DNA of 64,000 nt. Source: Sphingomonas glacialis (lineage in GTDB: Bacteria; Pseudomonadota; Alphaproteobacteria; Sphingomonadales; Sphingomonadaceae). The notes beneath the pieces are model-generated. The model made no database searches and was not told where the DNA came from. It was given only the letters and a program-made list of their open reading frames with translations. The stretch is taken from contig NZ_RCZC01000003.1 in NCBI RefSeq assembly GCF_006439055.1, forward strand, positions 372,001 through 436,000. The letters are read 5' to 3'. A program made the position numbers and the translations under genes. Each line of letters opens with the position of its first letter. The first letter of the stretch is position 1. Positions 32,032 to 41,140 of the stretch are shown piece after piece.

Positions 32032-33477
32032 ATGATGACACGACCACTCGACCTGAACCCCGATCGACTCTTCCCGAGCGACCCCGCGACCCGCGCGATC
32101 GCGCGCACGCTGTATGCCGAGATCGCCGACCTGCCGATCGTCAGCCCGCACGGCCATACCGATGCCGGCTGGTTCGCCGACGATGCGCCTTGGAGCGATG
32201 CGACCGCGTTGCTGCTCGCACCCGATCATTACATCTTCCGGATGCTCTACAGCCAGGGCGTCGATCTCGATGCGCTTGCGATCCCGAGCCGGGCGGGCGT
32301 TCCTGCGACCGATCCGCGCGAGGCGTGGCGGCTGTTCGCGCAGAACGTGCATCTCTTCCGCGGCACGCCGTCGCGGCTCTGGCTCGACCATGTCTTTGCC
32401 GAGGTGTTCGGCTTCGACGTCGCGCTCGAGGCGAGCACCGCCGACCTCTATTACGACACGATCGCCGAAAAGCTCGCCAGCCCGGCGTTCCGGCCGCGGG
32501 CGCTGTTCGATCGCTTCAAGATCGATTTCCTCGCGACGACCGAAGGCCCGCAGGACGATCTCGGCGCGCACCACCGCATCCGCGCTTCGGGCTGGGGCGG
32601 GCGCGTCGTCACGACCTATCGTCCCGATGGCGTGATCGACGTCGAGCATGAGCAGTTCGGCCGCGCGATGACGCGCTTTGCCGAACTGACCGGCGAGGAC
32701 GTCCATAGCTGGACCGGCTATCTGGCAGCCCATCGCAAGCGTCGCGCCGATTTCCGCGCGGCGGGCGCAACCGCGACCGACCATGGCCACCCGACCGCCG
32801 CCACCGCCAACCTGTCGGCGCACGAGGCCGAGGCGCTGTTCGCCAAGATCGTCGGCGGCAGCTGGACCCCGGCGGATGCCGAGCTGTTCCGTGCGCAGAT
32901 GCTGACCGAAATGGCGGCGATGTCGATCGAGGACGGGATGGTGATGCAGCTCCACCCCGGATCTTTCCGCAACCACAATGCCGGCCTGTTCGCGAGCCAT
33001 GGCCGCGACAAGGGTGCCGACATCCCGATGCGCACCGATTACGTGCATGCGCTGAAGCCGCTGCTCGATCGCTTCGGTACCTCGACCGAGCTGTCGATCA
33101 TCCTCTTCACGCTCGACGAAAGCGTCTACGCGAGAGAATTGGCGCCGCTGGCCGGGCATTATCCGTGCCTCAAGCTCGGGCCGTCGTGGTGGTTCCATGA
33201 CAGCCCCGAGGGGATGCGCCGCTTCCGCGAAATGACGACCGAGACCGCGGGCTTCTACAACACCGTCGGCTTCAACGACGACACGCGCGCTTTCCTGTCG
33301 ATCCCGGCGCGGCACGACGTCGCGCGGCGGATCGATTGCGGCTTCCTCGCGCAGCTCGTCGCCGAGCATCGGCTCGAGGATTGGGAAGCCGCCGAGCTCG
33401 CGCACGAGCTGACCAGCGGCCTCGTGCGCCGCGCCTATCGTATCGACCAACCCGAAGCTGCCGCCAAGGCGGCCTGA
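32032..33477 (+). CDS. uxaC: Glucuronate/galacturonate isomerase
   Basis: 481-residue uronate isomerase of the amidohydrolase-related UxaC family. The metal motif [14 protein letters not shown] includes His40 and His42; further blocks are [34 protein letters not shown] with [16 protein letters not shown] and [19 protein letters not shown]. It interconverts glucuronate/fructuronate and galacturonate/tagaturonate. It is the first gene of the uxaC-kduI-kduD-kdgK-esterase series, downstream of an operator. Confidence 0.96.
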   Translation: MMTRPLDLNPDRLFPSDPATRAIARTLYAEIADLPIVSPHGHTDAGWFADDAPWSDATALLLAPDHYIFRMLYSQGVDLDALAIPSRAGVPATDPREAWRLFAQNVHLFRGTPSRLWLDHVFAEVFGFDVALEASTADLYYDTIAEKLASPAFRPRALFDRFKIDFLATTEGPQDDLGAHHRIRASGWGGRVVTTYRPDGVIDVEHEQFGRAMTRFAELTGEDVHSWTGYLAAHRKRRADFRAAGATATDHGHPTAATANLSAHEAEALFAKIVGGSWTPADAELFRAQMLTEMAAMSIEDGMVMQLHPGSFRNHNAGLFASHGRDKGADIPMRTDYVHALKPLLDRFGTSTELSIILFTLDESVYARELAPLAGHYPCLKLGPSWWFHDSPEGMRRFREMTTETAGFYNTVGFNDDTRAFLSIPARHDVARRIDCGFLAQLVAEHRLEDWEAAELAHELTSGLVRRAYRIDQPEAAAKAA

Positions 33478-33491
33478 CCCCGGAGAGCCCC

Positions 33492-34334
33492 ATGTTCGAC
33501 CGTACCTATTACGCCACGCATCCCGACATGATGGAATGCGTCTCGAATGACGAGTTGCGCGATCGCTACCTGATCCAGGACCTGTTCCGCGCCGGCGAAT
33601 GCGTGCTCAACTACACGCATGCCGATCGCTTCGTGATCGGCGGTGTCGCGGTTGCGGGCGGTGCGGTCAAGCTGCCCGACCAGACCGAGCCGGCCTCGGC
33701 GGCGGGGCATCCCTTCCTCGAGCGGCGCGAGCTGGCTGTGGTCAATGTCGGCCGCGCCGAAGGCACCGTCACGGTCGATGGCGAGACGTTCACGCTCGGC
33801 AACAAGGACTGCCTCTACGTCACGATGGGCGCGAAGGATGTGCAATTCTCGGGCGAAGGCGCGCGTTTCTATCTGGCGTCGTGCCCGGCGCACAAGGCGT
33901 TCACCACGCGGATGATCTCGGTCGCCGACGCGACCGCGCTCGAGCGCGGGACCCTCGCCGAATCGAACGAGCGGACGATCTTCCAGATGGTCATCCCGGG
34001 CATTTGCGACAGCGCGCAGCTGGTGATGGGCCTGACCGTGCTCAAGCCGGGCTCGGTGTGGAACACGATGCCGCCGCATATCCATGAGCGTCGCAGCGAG
34101 ATCTATTTCTACTTCGAGCTCGACGATCTCGAGAAGGACCGCGTGTTCCACTACATGGGCGAGGGCGAAGCGACGCGTCACATCGTGATGGCGAACGAGG
34201 AAGCGGTGATCTCGCCGCCCTGGTCGATCCATATGGGGTCGGGCACCAAGGCGTACGCCTTCATCTGGGCGATGGCGGGCGAGAACCAGGATTATACCGA
34301 TATGAGCGTGCTGGATATCTGCCAGCTGGCGTGA
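33492..34334 (+). CDS. kduI: 5-dehydro-4-deoxy-D-glucuronate isomerase (DKI isomerase)
   Basis: 280-residue bicupin isomerase of pectin breakdown, converting 5-keto-4-deoxyuronate to 2,5-diketo-3-deoxygluconate. Family blocks: [21 protein letters not shown] at the N-terminus, [15 protein letters not shown], the metal-binding [18 protein letters not shown] and [32 protein letters not shown] precedes the ATG at 33492 with about 4-nt spacing and supports the start. It follows uxaC by 14 bp. Its presence shows that unsaturated uronates from lyase action are used, not only monomeric uronates. Confidence 0.97.
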   Translation: MFDRTYYATHPDMMECVSNDELRDRYLIQDLFRAGECVLNYTHADRFVIGGVAVAGGAVKLPDQTEPASAAGHPFLERRELAVVNVGRAEGTVTVDGETFTLGNKDCLYVTMGAKDVQFSGEGARFYLASCPAHKAFTTRMISVADATALERGTLAESNERTIFQMVIPGICDSAQLVMGLTVLKPGSVWNTMPPHIHERRSEIYFYFELDDLEKDRVFHYMGEGEATRHIVMANEEAVISPPWSIHMGSGTKAYAFIWAMAGENQDYTDMSVLDICQLA

Positions 34335-34340
34335 TGTGCC

Positions 34341-34442
34341 CCCCCTCCCTGGAAGGGAGGGGCCGGGGGTGGGTTGGCCCGTTGCGGGTCCGACGCCTGC
34401 CCCAGACCGACCCACCCCCAACCCTTCCCTTCCAGGGAGGGG
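34341..34442. repeat. Palindromic repeat family B, copy 1 (kduI-kduD gap)
   Basis: About 102 bp whose two ends are both near-palindromic and mutually inverted: CCCCTCCCTGGAAGGGAGGGG at the left and CCTTCCAGGGAGGGG at the right, with GGGGGTGGGTTGG facing CCGACCCACCCCCAAC inside. The right 40 bp (from CCCAGACCGACCCACCCCC) recur almost unchanged at 51675-51720. It fills the gap before kduD; the kduD ribosome region (GGAGGAG) directly abuts it. Confidence 0.85.
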
Positions 34443-34455
34443 AGGAGCGTATGCC

Positions 34456-35211
34456 ATGACCTCACCCTTCGACCTCACCAACAAGGTCGCCATCGTCACC
34501 GGCGCCAACACCGGCATCGGTCAGGCGATCGCCGTCGCGCTGGCAGCCGCCGGCGCCGACGTCGCCTGTGTCGGCCGCACCCCCGCCGAGGAAACGGTCG
34601 CGCAGATTCGCGCGCTCGGGCGCCGCGCCGAAATCGTCTCGGCCGATCTCTCGACGATCGAACCTGTGCAAAGAGTCGTGGATGAAACGGTGGATAAGCT
34701 CGGCGGGCTCGACATTCTCGTCAACAATGCCGGCATCATCCGCCGCGCCGACGCGGTCGATTTCACCGAGGAAGATTGGGACGCGGTGATCGACACCAAC
34801 CTCAAGTCGGTGTTCTTCCTGTGCCAGGCGGCCGGGCGCCACATGATCGCGAATGGCGGCGGCAAGATCGTCAATATCGCCTCGATGCTGACCTTCCAGG
34901 GCGGCATCCGCGTGCCGAGCTACACCGCGTCGAAGAGCGGGATCGGCGGCCTCACCAAGCTGCTCGCCAACGAATGGGCGGCTAAGGGGATCAACGTCAA
35001 CGCGATCGCGCCGGGCTATATCGCGACCAACAACACCGCGGCGTTGCAGGCCGACGAGAACCGCAACCGCTCGATCCTCGAGCGCATTCCCGCGGGCAAA
35101 TGGGGCGATGCGAGCGATCTCGGCGGCGCGGCGGTGTTTCTGTGCAGCGCGGCGGCGGCCTATGTGCAAGGGCATATCCTTGCGGTCGATGGCGGCTGGC
35201 TGGCACGGTAA
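34456..35211 (+). CDS. kduD: 2-dehydro-3-deoxy-D-gluconate 5-dehydrogenase (SDR)
   Basis: 251-residue short-chain dehydrogenase that reduces 2,5-diketo-3-deoxygluconate to KDG, the step after KduI. The cofactor motif TGANTGIG is at residues 15-22, NNAG at about 90-93, and catalytic Ser143 (NIAS), Tyr156 and Lys160 (SYTASKSG) are present. KduD-specific context is NLKSVFFLCQAAGRHM and NPGY-like NAIAPGYIATNNTAAL. Start 34456 has GGAGGAG 8 nt upstream; a nearby ATG at 34451 runs into a stop. Confidence 0.94.
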   Translation: MTSPFDLTNKVAIVTGANTGIGQAIAVALAAAGADVACVGRTPAEETVAQIRALGRRAEIVSADLSTIEPVQRVVDETVDKLGGLDILVNNAGIIRRADAVDFTEEDWDAVIDTNLKSVFFLCQAAGRHMIANGGGKIVNIASMLTFQGGIRVPSYTASKSGIGGLTKLLANEWAAKGINVNAIAPGYIATNNTAALQADENRNRSILERIPAGKWGDASDLGGAAVFLCSAAAAYVQGHILAVDGGWLAR

Positions 35212-35223
35212 AGAGCCTCGACT

Positions 35224-35310
35224 GTCACCCCGGGCTTGTCCCGGGGTCCACCGTGCCGCACGCGTGGGGTCGAGTTTAGGAGTGGACCCCGGCACGAGGC
35301 CGGGGCGACG
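35224..35310. repeat. Palindromic repeat family A, copy 2 (kduD-kdgK gap)
   Basis: About 87 bp with inverted arms GTCACCCCGGGCTTGTCCCG (left) and CCCCGGCACGAGGCCGGGGC (right) and the shared centre GTCCACCGTGCCGCA. It occupies most of the 116-bp gap between kduD and kdgK inside what otherwise reads as one operon, so it would be part of the mRNA as a long hairpin. Confidence 0.88.
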
Positions 35311-35327
35311 GTTGGGGATTGGGTGAC

Positions 35328-36332
35328 ATGACGTTTCTGGCATTCGGCGAACTCATGCTGCGCCTGTCGCCACCCGGGCGCGAGTTGCTGATGCAGACCC
35401 CCAAGCTCGACGTATGGATCGCCGGCGCCGAAGCCAATGTCGCCAGCGCACTTGCCCGGCTCGGGCATGAGGTCGCGGTCGCGAGTGCGGTGCCCGACAA
35501 CGATCTCGGCCGCGCCGCGCTGACCAGCCTGCGCGGCTCGGGGGCCGATACCAAGGGCATCCTGTTGCGCGGCGAGCGGATGGGGCTGTATTTCGTCACC
35601 TCGGGCGCGGGCCTGCGTGCGACCGAGGTGATCTACGACCGCGCGTACTCGTCCTTCGCCGAGACGCCGACCGAAGCGTGGGACTGGGACACGCTGCTCG
35701 ACGGCGTCGACCGGCTGCATCTGTCGGGCATCACCCCCGCGCTCGGGCCCATCCCCGCCGCCAGCGCGATCGCTGCGGCAGAGGCCGCCGCCGCCAAGGG
35801 CATCGCCATTTCGTTCGATGGCAATTGGCGCGGCAAATTGTGGGAGCGCTGGGACAGCGATCCGCGCGGCATCCTGACGCAATTGGTCGCGCATGCCGAT
35901 CTGATGTTCGGCAACCACCGCGACATCGCGCTGCTGCTCGATCGCGACTTCGGCAGCGATGGCGAGGATCGTCGGCGCGAAGCCGTCGACGCGGCGTTCG
36001 AGGCTTTCCCCAAGCTCCAGACGATCGCGTCGACCGCGCGGCATGTCGAGCATGTCGATCTCCACCGCCTGTCGGCGCGGATCGATACGCGCGGAGGCCA
36101 TGCGCAGACCGACGAGGTCGTGCTCGCCGGGATCGTCGATCGGATCGGTGGCGGCGATGCGTTTGCCGCCGGCGTGCTCCACGCCTTGCGGCGCGGTGGC
36201 GACATTGGCGAGGCGGCCAGGACCGGCCTTGCGCTCGCCGCGCTGAAGCATTCGCTCCCGGGTGATGCCTCCCTGTTCCGTCAGTCCGATATCGATGCGT
36301 ATCTGGCAGGCGGGCTCGATGTCCGCCGCTGA
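35328..36332 (+). CDS. kdgK: 2-keto-3-deoxygluconate kinase (PfkB family)
   Basis: 334-residue ribokinase-like sugar kinase phosphorylating KDG to KDPG. FGELMLRLSPPGRE at the start and the C-terminal PfkB motif DRIGGGDAFAAGVLHAL (catalytic Asp in GGGD, about residue 275) identify it; AGAEANVASALARLG is the N-terminal PfkB signature. ATG 35328 is preferred over an in-frame TTG at 35319; GGGGA lies 9 nt upstream. KDPG aldolase is not in the window. The stop overlaps the following esterase start by 14 bp. Confidence 0.93.
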   Translation: MTFLAFGELMLRLSPPGRELLMQTPKLDVWIAGAEANVASALARLGHEVAVASAVPDNDLGRAALTSLRGSGADTKGILLRGERMGLYFVTSGAGLRATEVIYDRAYSSFAETPTEAWDWDTLLDGVDRLHLSGITPALGPIPAASAIAAAEAAAAKGIAISFDGNWRGKLWERWDSDPRGILTQLVAHADLMFGNHRDIALLLDRDFGSDGEDRRREAVDAAFEAFPKLQTIASTARHVEHVDLHRLSARIDTRGGHAQTDEVVLAGIVDRIGGGDAFAAGVLHALRRGGDIGEAARTGLALAALKHSLPGDASLFRQSDIDAYLAGGLDVRR

Positions 36333-37890
36333 ACTGACGCGCCGCGCGCTGCTCGGCAGCGGTGCGGCGACGATCGCGCTCGGGGCGAGCGGGTTGCGCG
36401 CGGCGGGACCTAGCGCGCCGCGCATCGTCGCGTGTCAGGCCGGCCGCTTCGAGGGCGTCCGGACCGGGGATACGGTCGCGTATCGCGGCATCCGCTACGG
36501 CCGCGCCGAGCGCTTCCGCGCGCCGACGCCGTTCCGCTACGGTAGCGACGTCCACCGCGCCGAGACATTCGGCCCGGTCGCGCCGCAAAGCGGAACGGGC
36601 TACGGCGCGCAATCCGAGGACTGCCTGTTCCTCAACATCTGGACCGGCCCGGGCGCGGCGCGCGCGAAGCCGGTGCTGCTCTATATCCATGGCGGCGCCT
36701 ATTCGAACGGGAGCGTCACCGATCCGCTCAACGACGGCGCGGCGCTCGCGGCGCGCGGGGATGTCGTCGTCGTCACGGTCAACCACCGGCTCAATGCGCT
36801 CGGCTATCTCTATCTTGCGCGGCTCGATCCGCGTTTTGCCGATAGCGGCAATGCCGGGCAGCTCGACCTGATCCTCGCGCTGAAATGGGTGCGCGACAAT
36901 ATCGCGGCGTTCGGCGGTGATCCGAACCGCGTGATGGTGTTCGGCCAGTCGGGCGGCGGCGCGAAGATCGCGACGATGCTGGGGATGCCCGCCGCGCGCG
37001 GGCTGTTCCAGCGCGCCGCGACGATGAGCGGGCAGCAGGTCACCGCCTCGGGCCCGCTCAACGCGACCGCGCGGACGCGCGCCTATCTCGCCAAGCTCGG
37101 CGTCGACGAGCGCAACCTCGCGCCCTTGCTGGCGATGCCGCACGAGCGGCTCGTCGCCGCGCTCGACGCGACCGATCCTATCCTCGGCGGCGGAGTCTAT
37201 TTCGGGCCGGTCCTCGACATGAAATGGCTGGTGCGCCACCCGTTTTGGCCCGACGCCAATCCGCAGGGGCTCGGCATTCCGCTGATCCTCGGCAATGTCC
37301 GCGACGAGACGCGTGGTTTCATCCCGATCGACGGCCCCAAGATCAAGGGGCTCAGCTGGGACAATATCGCCACGCGCATGGCGCCCGAATTGCGGATCGA
37401 CGTGCTCCCCGAATGGGTCGTGTCCGAATATCGGACGCACTTCCCCGATTGGTCGCCGATCGACGTCTTCTACGGCGCGACCACCGCCGGACGCAGCTGG
37501 CGCGGGCAAGTGATCGAGGCCGAGGCGCGTGCGCGCGCCGGGGCACCGGCCTGGGTCTATCAGGTCAATTTCGGATCGCGCGTCGATCCGCGGCGCGGCG
37601 CCTTCCATACGATGGACATCCCGCTGGTGTTCGGCACGCTCGGTGCGCGCGGGTCGCAGACGGGGACGGGCGCGGATGCGCGCGCAGCCTCGCGGGCGCT
37701 GCAGGACAGCTTCGTCGCACTCGCCAAGACGGGCGATCCGAACCATTCGGGGCTGCCGGTGTGGCCGCGCTACGACCTGACGCAGCGCGCGACGATGATG
37801 ATCGACGCCGTCTCGCAACGCGCCGACGATCCCCGCCGATGGCAGCGCGAACTGTTTGCGCGCGTGCCCTATATCCAGCCGGGCAGCTGA
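36319..37890 (+). CDS. Secreted type B carboxylesterase
   Basis: 523 residues with a twin-arginine-like signal (TRRALLGSGAATIALGASGLRAAG). Type B carboxylesterase signatures are EDCLFLNIW (residues 100-108), the oxyanion segment YIHGGAYSNGS (122-132) and the nucleophile GQSGGGA with Ser211; AFHTMDIPLVFG supplies the probable catalytic His region. It overlaps kdgK by 14 bp and ends the uxaC operon, so it may remove ester groups from pectin or hydroxycinnamate-decorated polysaccharide in the periplasm. The substrate is inferred only from context. Confidence 0.85.
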   Translation: MSAAELTRRALLGSGAATIALGASGLRAAGPSAPRIVACQAGRFEGVRTGDTVAYRGIRYGRAERFRAPTPFRYGSDVHRAETFGPVAPQSGTGYGAQSEDCLFLNIWTGPGAARAKPVLLYIHGGAYSNGSVTDPLNDGAALAARGDVVVVTVNHRLNALGYLYLARLDPRFADSGNAGQLDLILALKWVRDNIAAFGGDPNRVMVFGQSGGGAKIATMLGMPAARGLFQRAATMSGQQVTASGPLNATARTRAYLAKLGVDERNLAPLLAMPHERLVAALDATDPILGGGVYFGPVLDMKWLVRHPFWPDANPQGLGIPLILGNVRDETRGFIPIDGPKIKGLSWDNIATRMAPELRIDVLPEWVVSEYRTHFPDWSPIDVFYGATTAGRSWRGQVIEAEARARAGAPAWVYQVNFGSRVDPRRGAFHTMDIPLVFGTLGARGSQTGTGADARAASRALQDSFVALAKTGDPNHSGLPVWPRYDLTQRATMMIDAVSQRADDPRRWQRELFARVPYIQPGS

Positions 37891-37904
37891 CTCAAAAACG
37901 CCGT

Positions 37905-37918
37905 TGACACCGGTTACC
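37905..37918 (+). promoter_or_regulatory. LacI-type operator, uronate regulon site 4 (TonB receptor promoter)
   Basis: TGACACCGGTTACC, identical to site 3. TTGACA (37904-37909) is an ideal -35 and CATTTA (37927-37932) a -10 at 17-nt spacing, so the operator fills the spacer. The esterase stop is just upstream and the TonB receptor start is at 38109, giving a leader of about 170 nt. Confidence 0.8.
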
Positions 37919-38050
37919 AAAGGCGACATTTAAGCGTCAGGACGAGATCGCCGAAGAGCGACCGTCGGGCAGGAGAGGAGCCACACGCCGTTCAGGCGCG
38001 CATTTCCCTCTCTTGTTCGCTGTTCCGAAGCTCCACCAGGGAGCCGGCGC

Positions 38051-38064
38051 AGCAACCGGTGTCA
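38051..38064 (+). promoter_or_regulatory. LacI-type operator, uronate regulon site 5 (TonB receptor leader)
   Basis: AGCAACCGGTGTCA, 12 of 14 matches to the inverted site sequence GGTAACCGGTGTCA. It lies 146 bp downstream of site 4 and 45 bp before the receptor start codon, in inverse orientation. Two operators in one promoter region could allow looping. Confidence 0.58.
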
Positions 38065-38108
38065 ATCACCGCTGCGCGACGACGCGCGGCGGTTAGGGGG
38101 GATGAGAA

Positions 38109-41066
38109 ATGAGCACGCTTTCCAAAAGCCTGAAGCTGCAGCACGGCGTCTCGGCCGGCGCGATCGTCGCCGCCTTGCTGCTGCCCGCATCGGCGCTGGC
38201 ACAGGCCGCGCCGGGCTCGCCCGCGCAGCCGGTTACGGCGGGTCCGGTCGACAGCCAGACCGCCGATACGGCGCCCGAGTCGGCCGCCGATGCGATCGGC
38301 CAGGACATCGTCGTCACCGGCTTTCGCCAGTCGCTCCAGGCGGCGCTCAACGTGAAGAAGAATTCTGTCGCCGCGGTCGATTCGATCATCGCGGAAGACA
38401 TCGCCAAATTCCCCGACCAGAACCTCGCCGAATCGCTCCAGCGGATTCCCGGCATCTCGATCCAGCGCGACGCCGGCGAAGGCCGCGCGATCACCGTGCG
38501 GGGCTTGGGCGCGCAATTCACCCGCGTCCGCGTCAACGGCATGGAGACCGTCGCCACCTCGACCGACGGCGCGAGCGCCAACCGCGACCGCGCGTTCGAC
38601 TTCAACGTCTTCGCGTCGGAGCTGTTCAGCTCGCTCGTCGTCCACAAGACCGCGGAGGCCTCGCTCGACGAAGGGTCGCTCGGCGCAGTGGTCGATCTCA
38701 ACACCGGCAATCCGCTCGGCGGCAAGAAAGCGGGCTTCACCGGCGCGCTGTCGGCCCAGGGCTCGTACAACACGCTCGCCAAGACGATCGGTCCCCGCGT
38801 CGCGGGGCTGCTGTCGTGGCGCAATGACGCCGGGACCTTCGGCGCGTCGGTTTCGGGCGCCTATTCGAAGCTCGACACGCTCGAGCTCGGCAACAACACG
38901 ACGCGCTGGGCGCAGGCGCAGTTCGACTCGGTCGATGGCACGCCGTGCTATTACAATACGACCGGCACCGGCGCGGCGCAGGTCTTCACGACGCGCGCAT
39001 CGAACAGCGGCGGCGTCTATCGCTCGAGCGCGGCGTGCGACAAGGCGTCGCTCGCCTTCCACCCGCGCATCCCGCGCTACGGCGTGATCAAGCATGACCG
39101 CGAGCGGCTCGGCCTGACCGCCAGCGTCCAGTTCGCGCCGACCGAGAAGACCAAGATCTCGATCGACGGGCTCTATTCGAAGTTCAAGGAAACGCGCGAG
39201 GAGCAATGGGCCGAAGTGCTCATGCGCAGCAACGAGCGGTCGATCGACCTGGTCAACCCGGTCTATGACAAGAACAACAATCTGATCTCGGCGACGCTCA
39301 ACGACGCGTACAACCGCAACGAGCATTATCTGCGCAAGTCGAGCACCGAATTCTACCAGATCGGCGGCACCTGGGACCAGGACGTCACCGACAAGCTTCG
39401 CTTCACGCTGCTCGGCGGCATTTCCAAATCGGATGCGAGCATCCCGGTCGAAACCACGATCCTGTTCGACAACAAGGCGGCGCAGGGGTATCAATACGAT
39501 TACACCAATATGGCGAGCCCGAAGCTGACGTTCGGCAACAATGTCGCCGATCCGACCGGTTACCAGCTCTCCGAAATCCGCGATCGCCCGTCCGACACGG
39601 TCAACAAGTTCCGCACCGCGCAGCTGCGCGGCGAATGGGACGTCGCCGAGGGTTTCCAGATCAAGGCGGGCGGCGTGTATCGCAAGTTCAGCTTCGATAC
39701 CGTCGGCTTCACGCGCGATACCGTGGTGTGCGGCAATGGCGGCAAGGATCTCGTGCTCGGCACGCTCAATTGCTCGCCGTCATCAGCGATCGCGGCGGGA
39801 TCGGTCTATGGCTTCCCGGTGACCTCGGCGCTGGCGGATATCGTCAGCCTTGGCTCCGCGGGGCAGCCCGCCGGGACCACGACGCAATATGCCATCGCCA
39901 ACATTCCCGCGGCGGCCGCCTATACCAATCTCTACAATCGCGCGCTGGTGGTCGATCCCGGCAACACGCGCAGCGTGTCGGAAGAGGTCAAGGGCGCCTA
40001 TCTCGAATTCGACACCAAGGGCGAGCTGTTCGGCCTGCGCTACGCCTTCAATGCGGGCGTGCGCTATGTGCGGACCGATCAGGTCTCGACCGGACTGGTC
40101 AGCGGCGTCGCGGCGACGGTCAAGCGCGACTATGATGATTGGCTGCCGTCGCTCAACGTCGCGCTCTACCCGACAGAGAATATCATCGTCCGCGGTGCCG
40201 TCGCCAAGGTGATGACGCGCCCGTCGCTCGGCAATCTGACGCCGGGCGGATCGGTCGACGGGTTCAACTTCAGGATCACCAACGGCAACCCGTTCCTCGA
40301 TCCGTTCCGCGCGACCGCCTATGATCTCGCGCTCGAATGGTATTTCGCGCCGCAGTCGATCGCCTCGATCGCGCTGTTCAAAAAGTCGATCGACAGCTTC
40401 CCGGTGTCGAGCACGATCACGGGAACGCTCGCCGACGCCGGGCTGACAAAGGCCGTGCTTCCGCCGAGCTCGCCGGCCTTCATCAATTTCGATCCCACCC
40501 AACTCTACACCATCGCCACCACGGTCAACGGGACCGGCGCATCGCTCAAGGGGATCGAGCTGTCGGTGCAGGCGCCGTTCAAGTTCCTGCCGGGCTTCCT
40601 CAAGAATTTCGGCGGGATCGCCAACGCGACCTTCATCGACAGCACGGCAAGCTATGGCGTGGTCGGGCCATCGACTTTGGTGTGCGCGACGCAGTTCACC
40701 TGCCGGCTGGTCGCGCCGGCGGCGGTGCAGCGCACCTCGACGCTGTTCGGCCTGTCGAAAAAGGCGTTCAACGGCACGCTGTATTATGAGGACGCCAAGT
40801 TCAGCGCGCGTGGGTCGATCAGCTATCGCGGGCCGTATGTCGACCAGAACAGCGGCACGGGGAACGTCTTCGAAGGCTATACCGCGACGACCAACTTCGA
40901 TGCGTCGGTGCGCTATCGCCTCACCAAATGGCTCGAAGTCTCGCTCGAGGGGACCAACCTCACCGACACCTATCGCTATCGCTACACCGATCTCGACGCC
41001 AACCGGAATTACGAGAACAACCATTTCGGGCGCACCATCCTCGTCGGCGCACGCATGAAGCTCTGA
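38109..41066 (+). CDS. TonB-dependent receptor, probably for pectic oligosaccharides
   Basis: 985-residue outer-membrane receptor with signal peptide (cleavage after ASALAQ) and an Ala/Pro-rich spacer. The plug is QDIVVTGFRQSLQAALNVKK, FPDQNLAESLQRIPGISIQRD, GRAITVRGLGAQFTRVRVNGM, then about 22 predicted barrel strands ending in NHFGRTILVGARMKL. This is the long receptor subtype common in Xanthomonas, Caulobacter and sphingomonads for plant carbohydrates. Two uronate-type operators precede it and pectin enzymes surround it, so oligogalacturonide or related sugar uptake is likely (inference). Confidence 0.9.
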   Translation: MSTLSKSLKLQHGVSAGAIVAALLLPASALAQAAPGSPAQPVTAGPVDSQTADTAPESAADAIGQDIVVTGFRQSLQAALNVKKNSVAAVDSIIAEDIAKFPDQNLAESLQRIPGISIQRDAGEGRAITVRGLGAQFTRVRVNGMETVATSTDGASANRDRAFDFNVFASELFSSLVVHKTAEASLDEGSLGAVVDLNTGNPLGGKKAGFTGALSAQGSYNTLAKTIGPRVAGLLSWRNDAGTFGASVSGAYSKLDTLELGNNTTRWAQAQFDSVDGTPCYYNTTGTGAAQVFTTRASNSGGVYRSSAACDKASLAFHPRIPRYGVIKHDRERLGLTASVQFAPTEKTKISIDGLYSKFKETREEQWAEVLMRSNERSIDLVNPVYDKNNNLISATLNDAYNRNEHYLRKSSTEFYQIGGTWDQDVTDKLRFTLLGGISKSDASIPVETTILFDNKAAQGYQYDYTNMASPKLTFGNNVADPTGYQLSEIRDRPSDTVNKFRTAQLRGEWDVAEGFQIKAGGVYRKFSFDTVGFTRDTVVCGNGGKDLVLGTLNCSPSSAIAAGSVYGFPVTSALADIVSLGSAGQPAGTTTQYAIANIPAAAAYTNLYNRALVVDPGNTRSVSEEVKGAYLEFDTKGELFGLRYAFNAGVRYVRTDQVSTGLVSGVAATVKRDYDDWLPSLNVALYPTENIIVRGAVAKVMTRPSLGNLTPGGSVDGFNFRITNGNPFLDPFRATAYDLALEWYFAPQSIASIALFKKSIDSFPVSSTITGTLADAGLTKAVLPPSSPAFINFDPTQLYTIATTVNGTGASLKGIELSVQAPFKFLPGFLKNFGGIANATFIDSTASYGVVGPSTLVCATQFTCRLVAPAAVQRTSTLFGLSKKAFNGTLYYEDAKFSARGSISYRGPYVDQNSGTGNVFEGYTATTNFDASVRYRLTKWLEVSLEGTNLTDTYRYRYTDLDANRNYENNHFGRTILVGARMKL

Positions 41067-41092
41067 CGCCCGAACGTTTTTCTCCTCCCCTT

Positions 41093-41122
41093 GCGGACGG
41101 TGCCGACCCCGGCATCGTCCGC
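41093..41122 (+). terminator. Stem-loop between the TonB receptor and the esterase genes
   Basis: GCGGACGGTGCCG (41093-41105) pairs with CGGCATCGTCCGC (41110-41122), 13 bp with one G-U wobble, loop ACCC, followed by TTCTGTTT. It is a plausible partial terminator after the receptor stop at 41066; the next gene starts 18 bp later, so it may lower downstream expression. Confidence 0.62.
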
Positions 41123-41140
41123 TTCTGTTTCAGGAGCCGC

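Noticed and set aside
39552-39568. GACCGGTTACCAG inside the TonB receptor gene resembling the uronate operator
   Set aside because: Only the right half matches, it lies deep in coding sequence and encodes ordinary receptor residues; probably chance.
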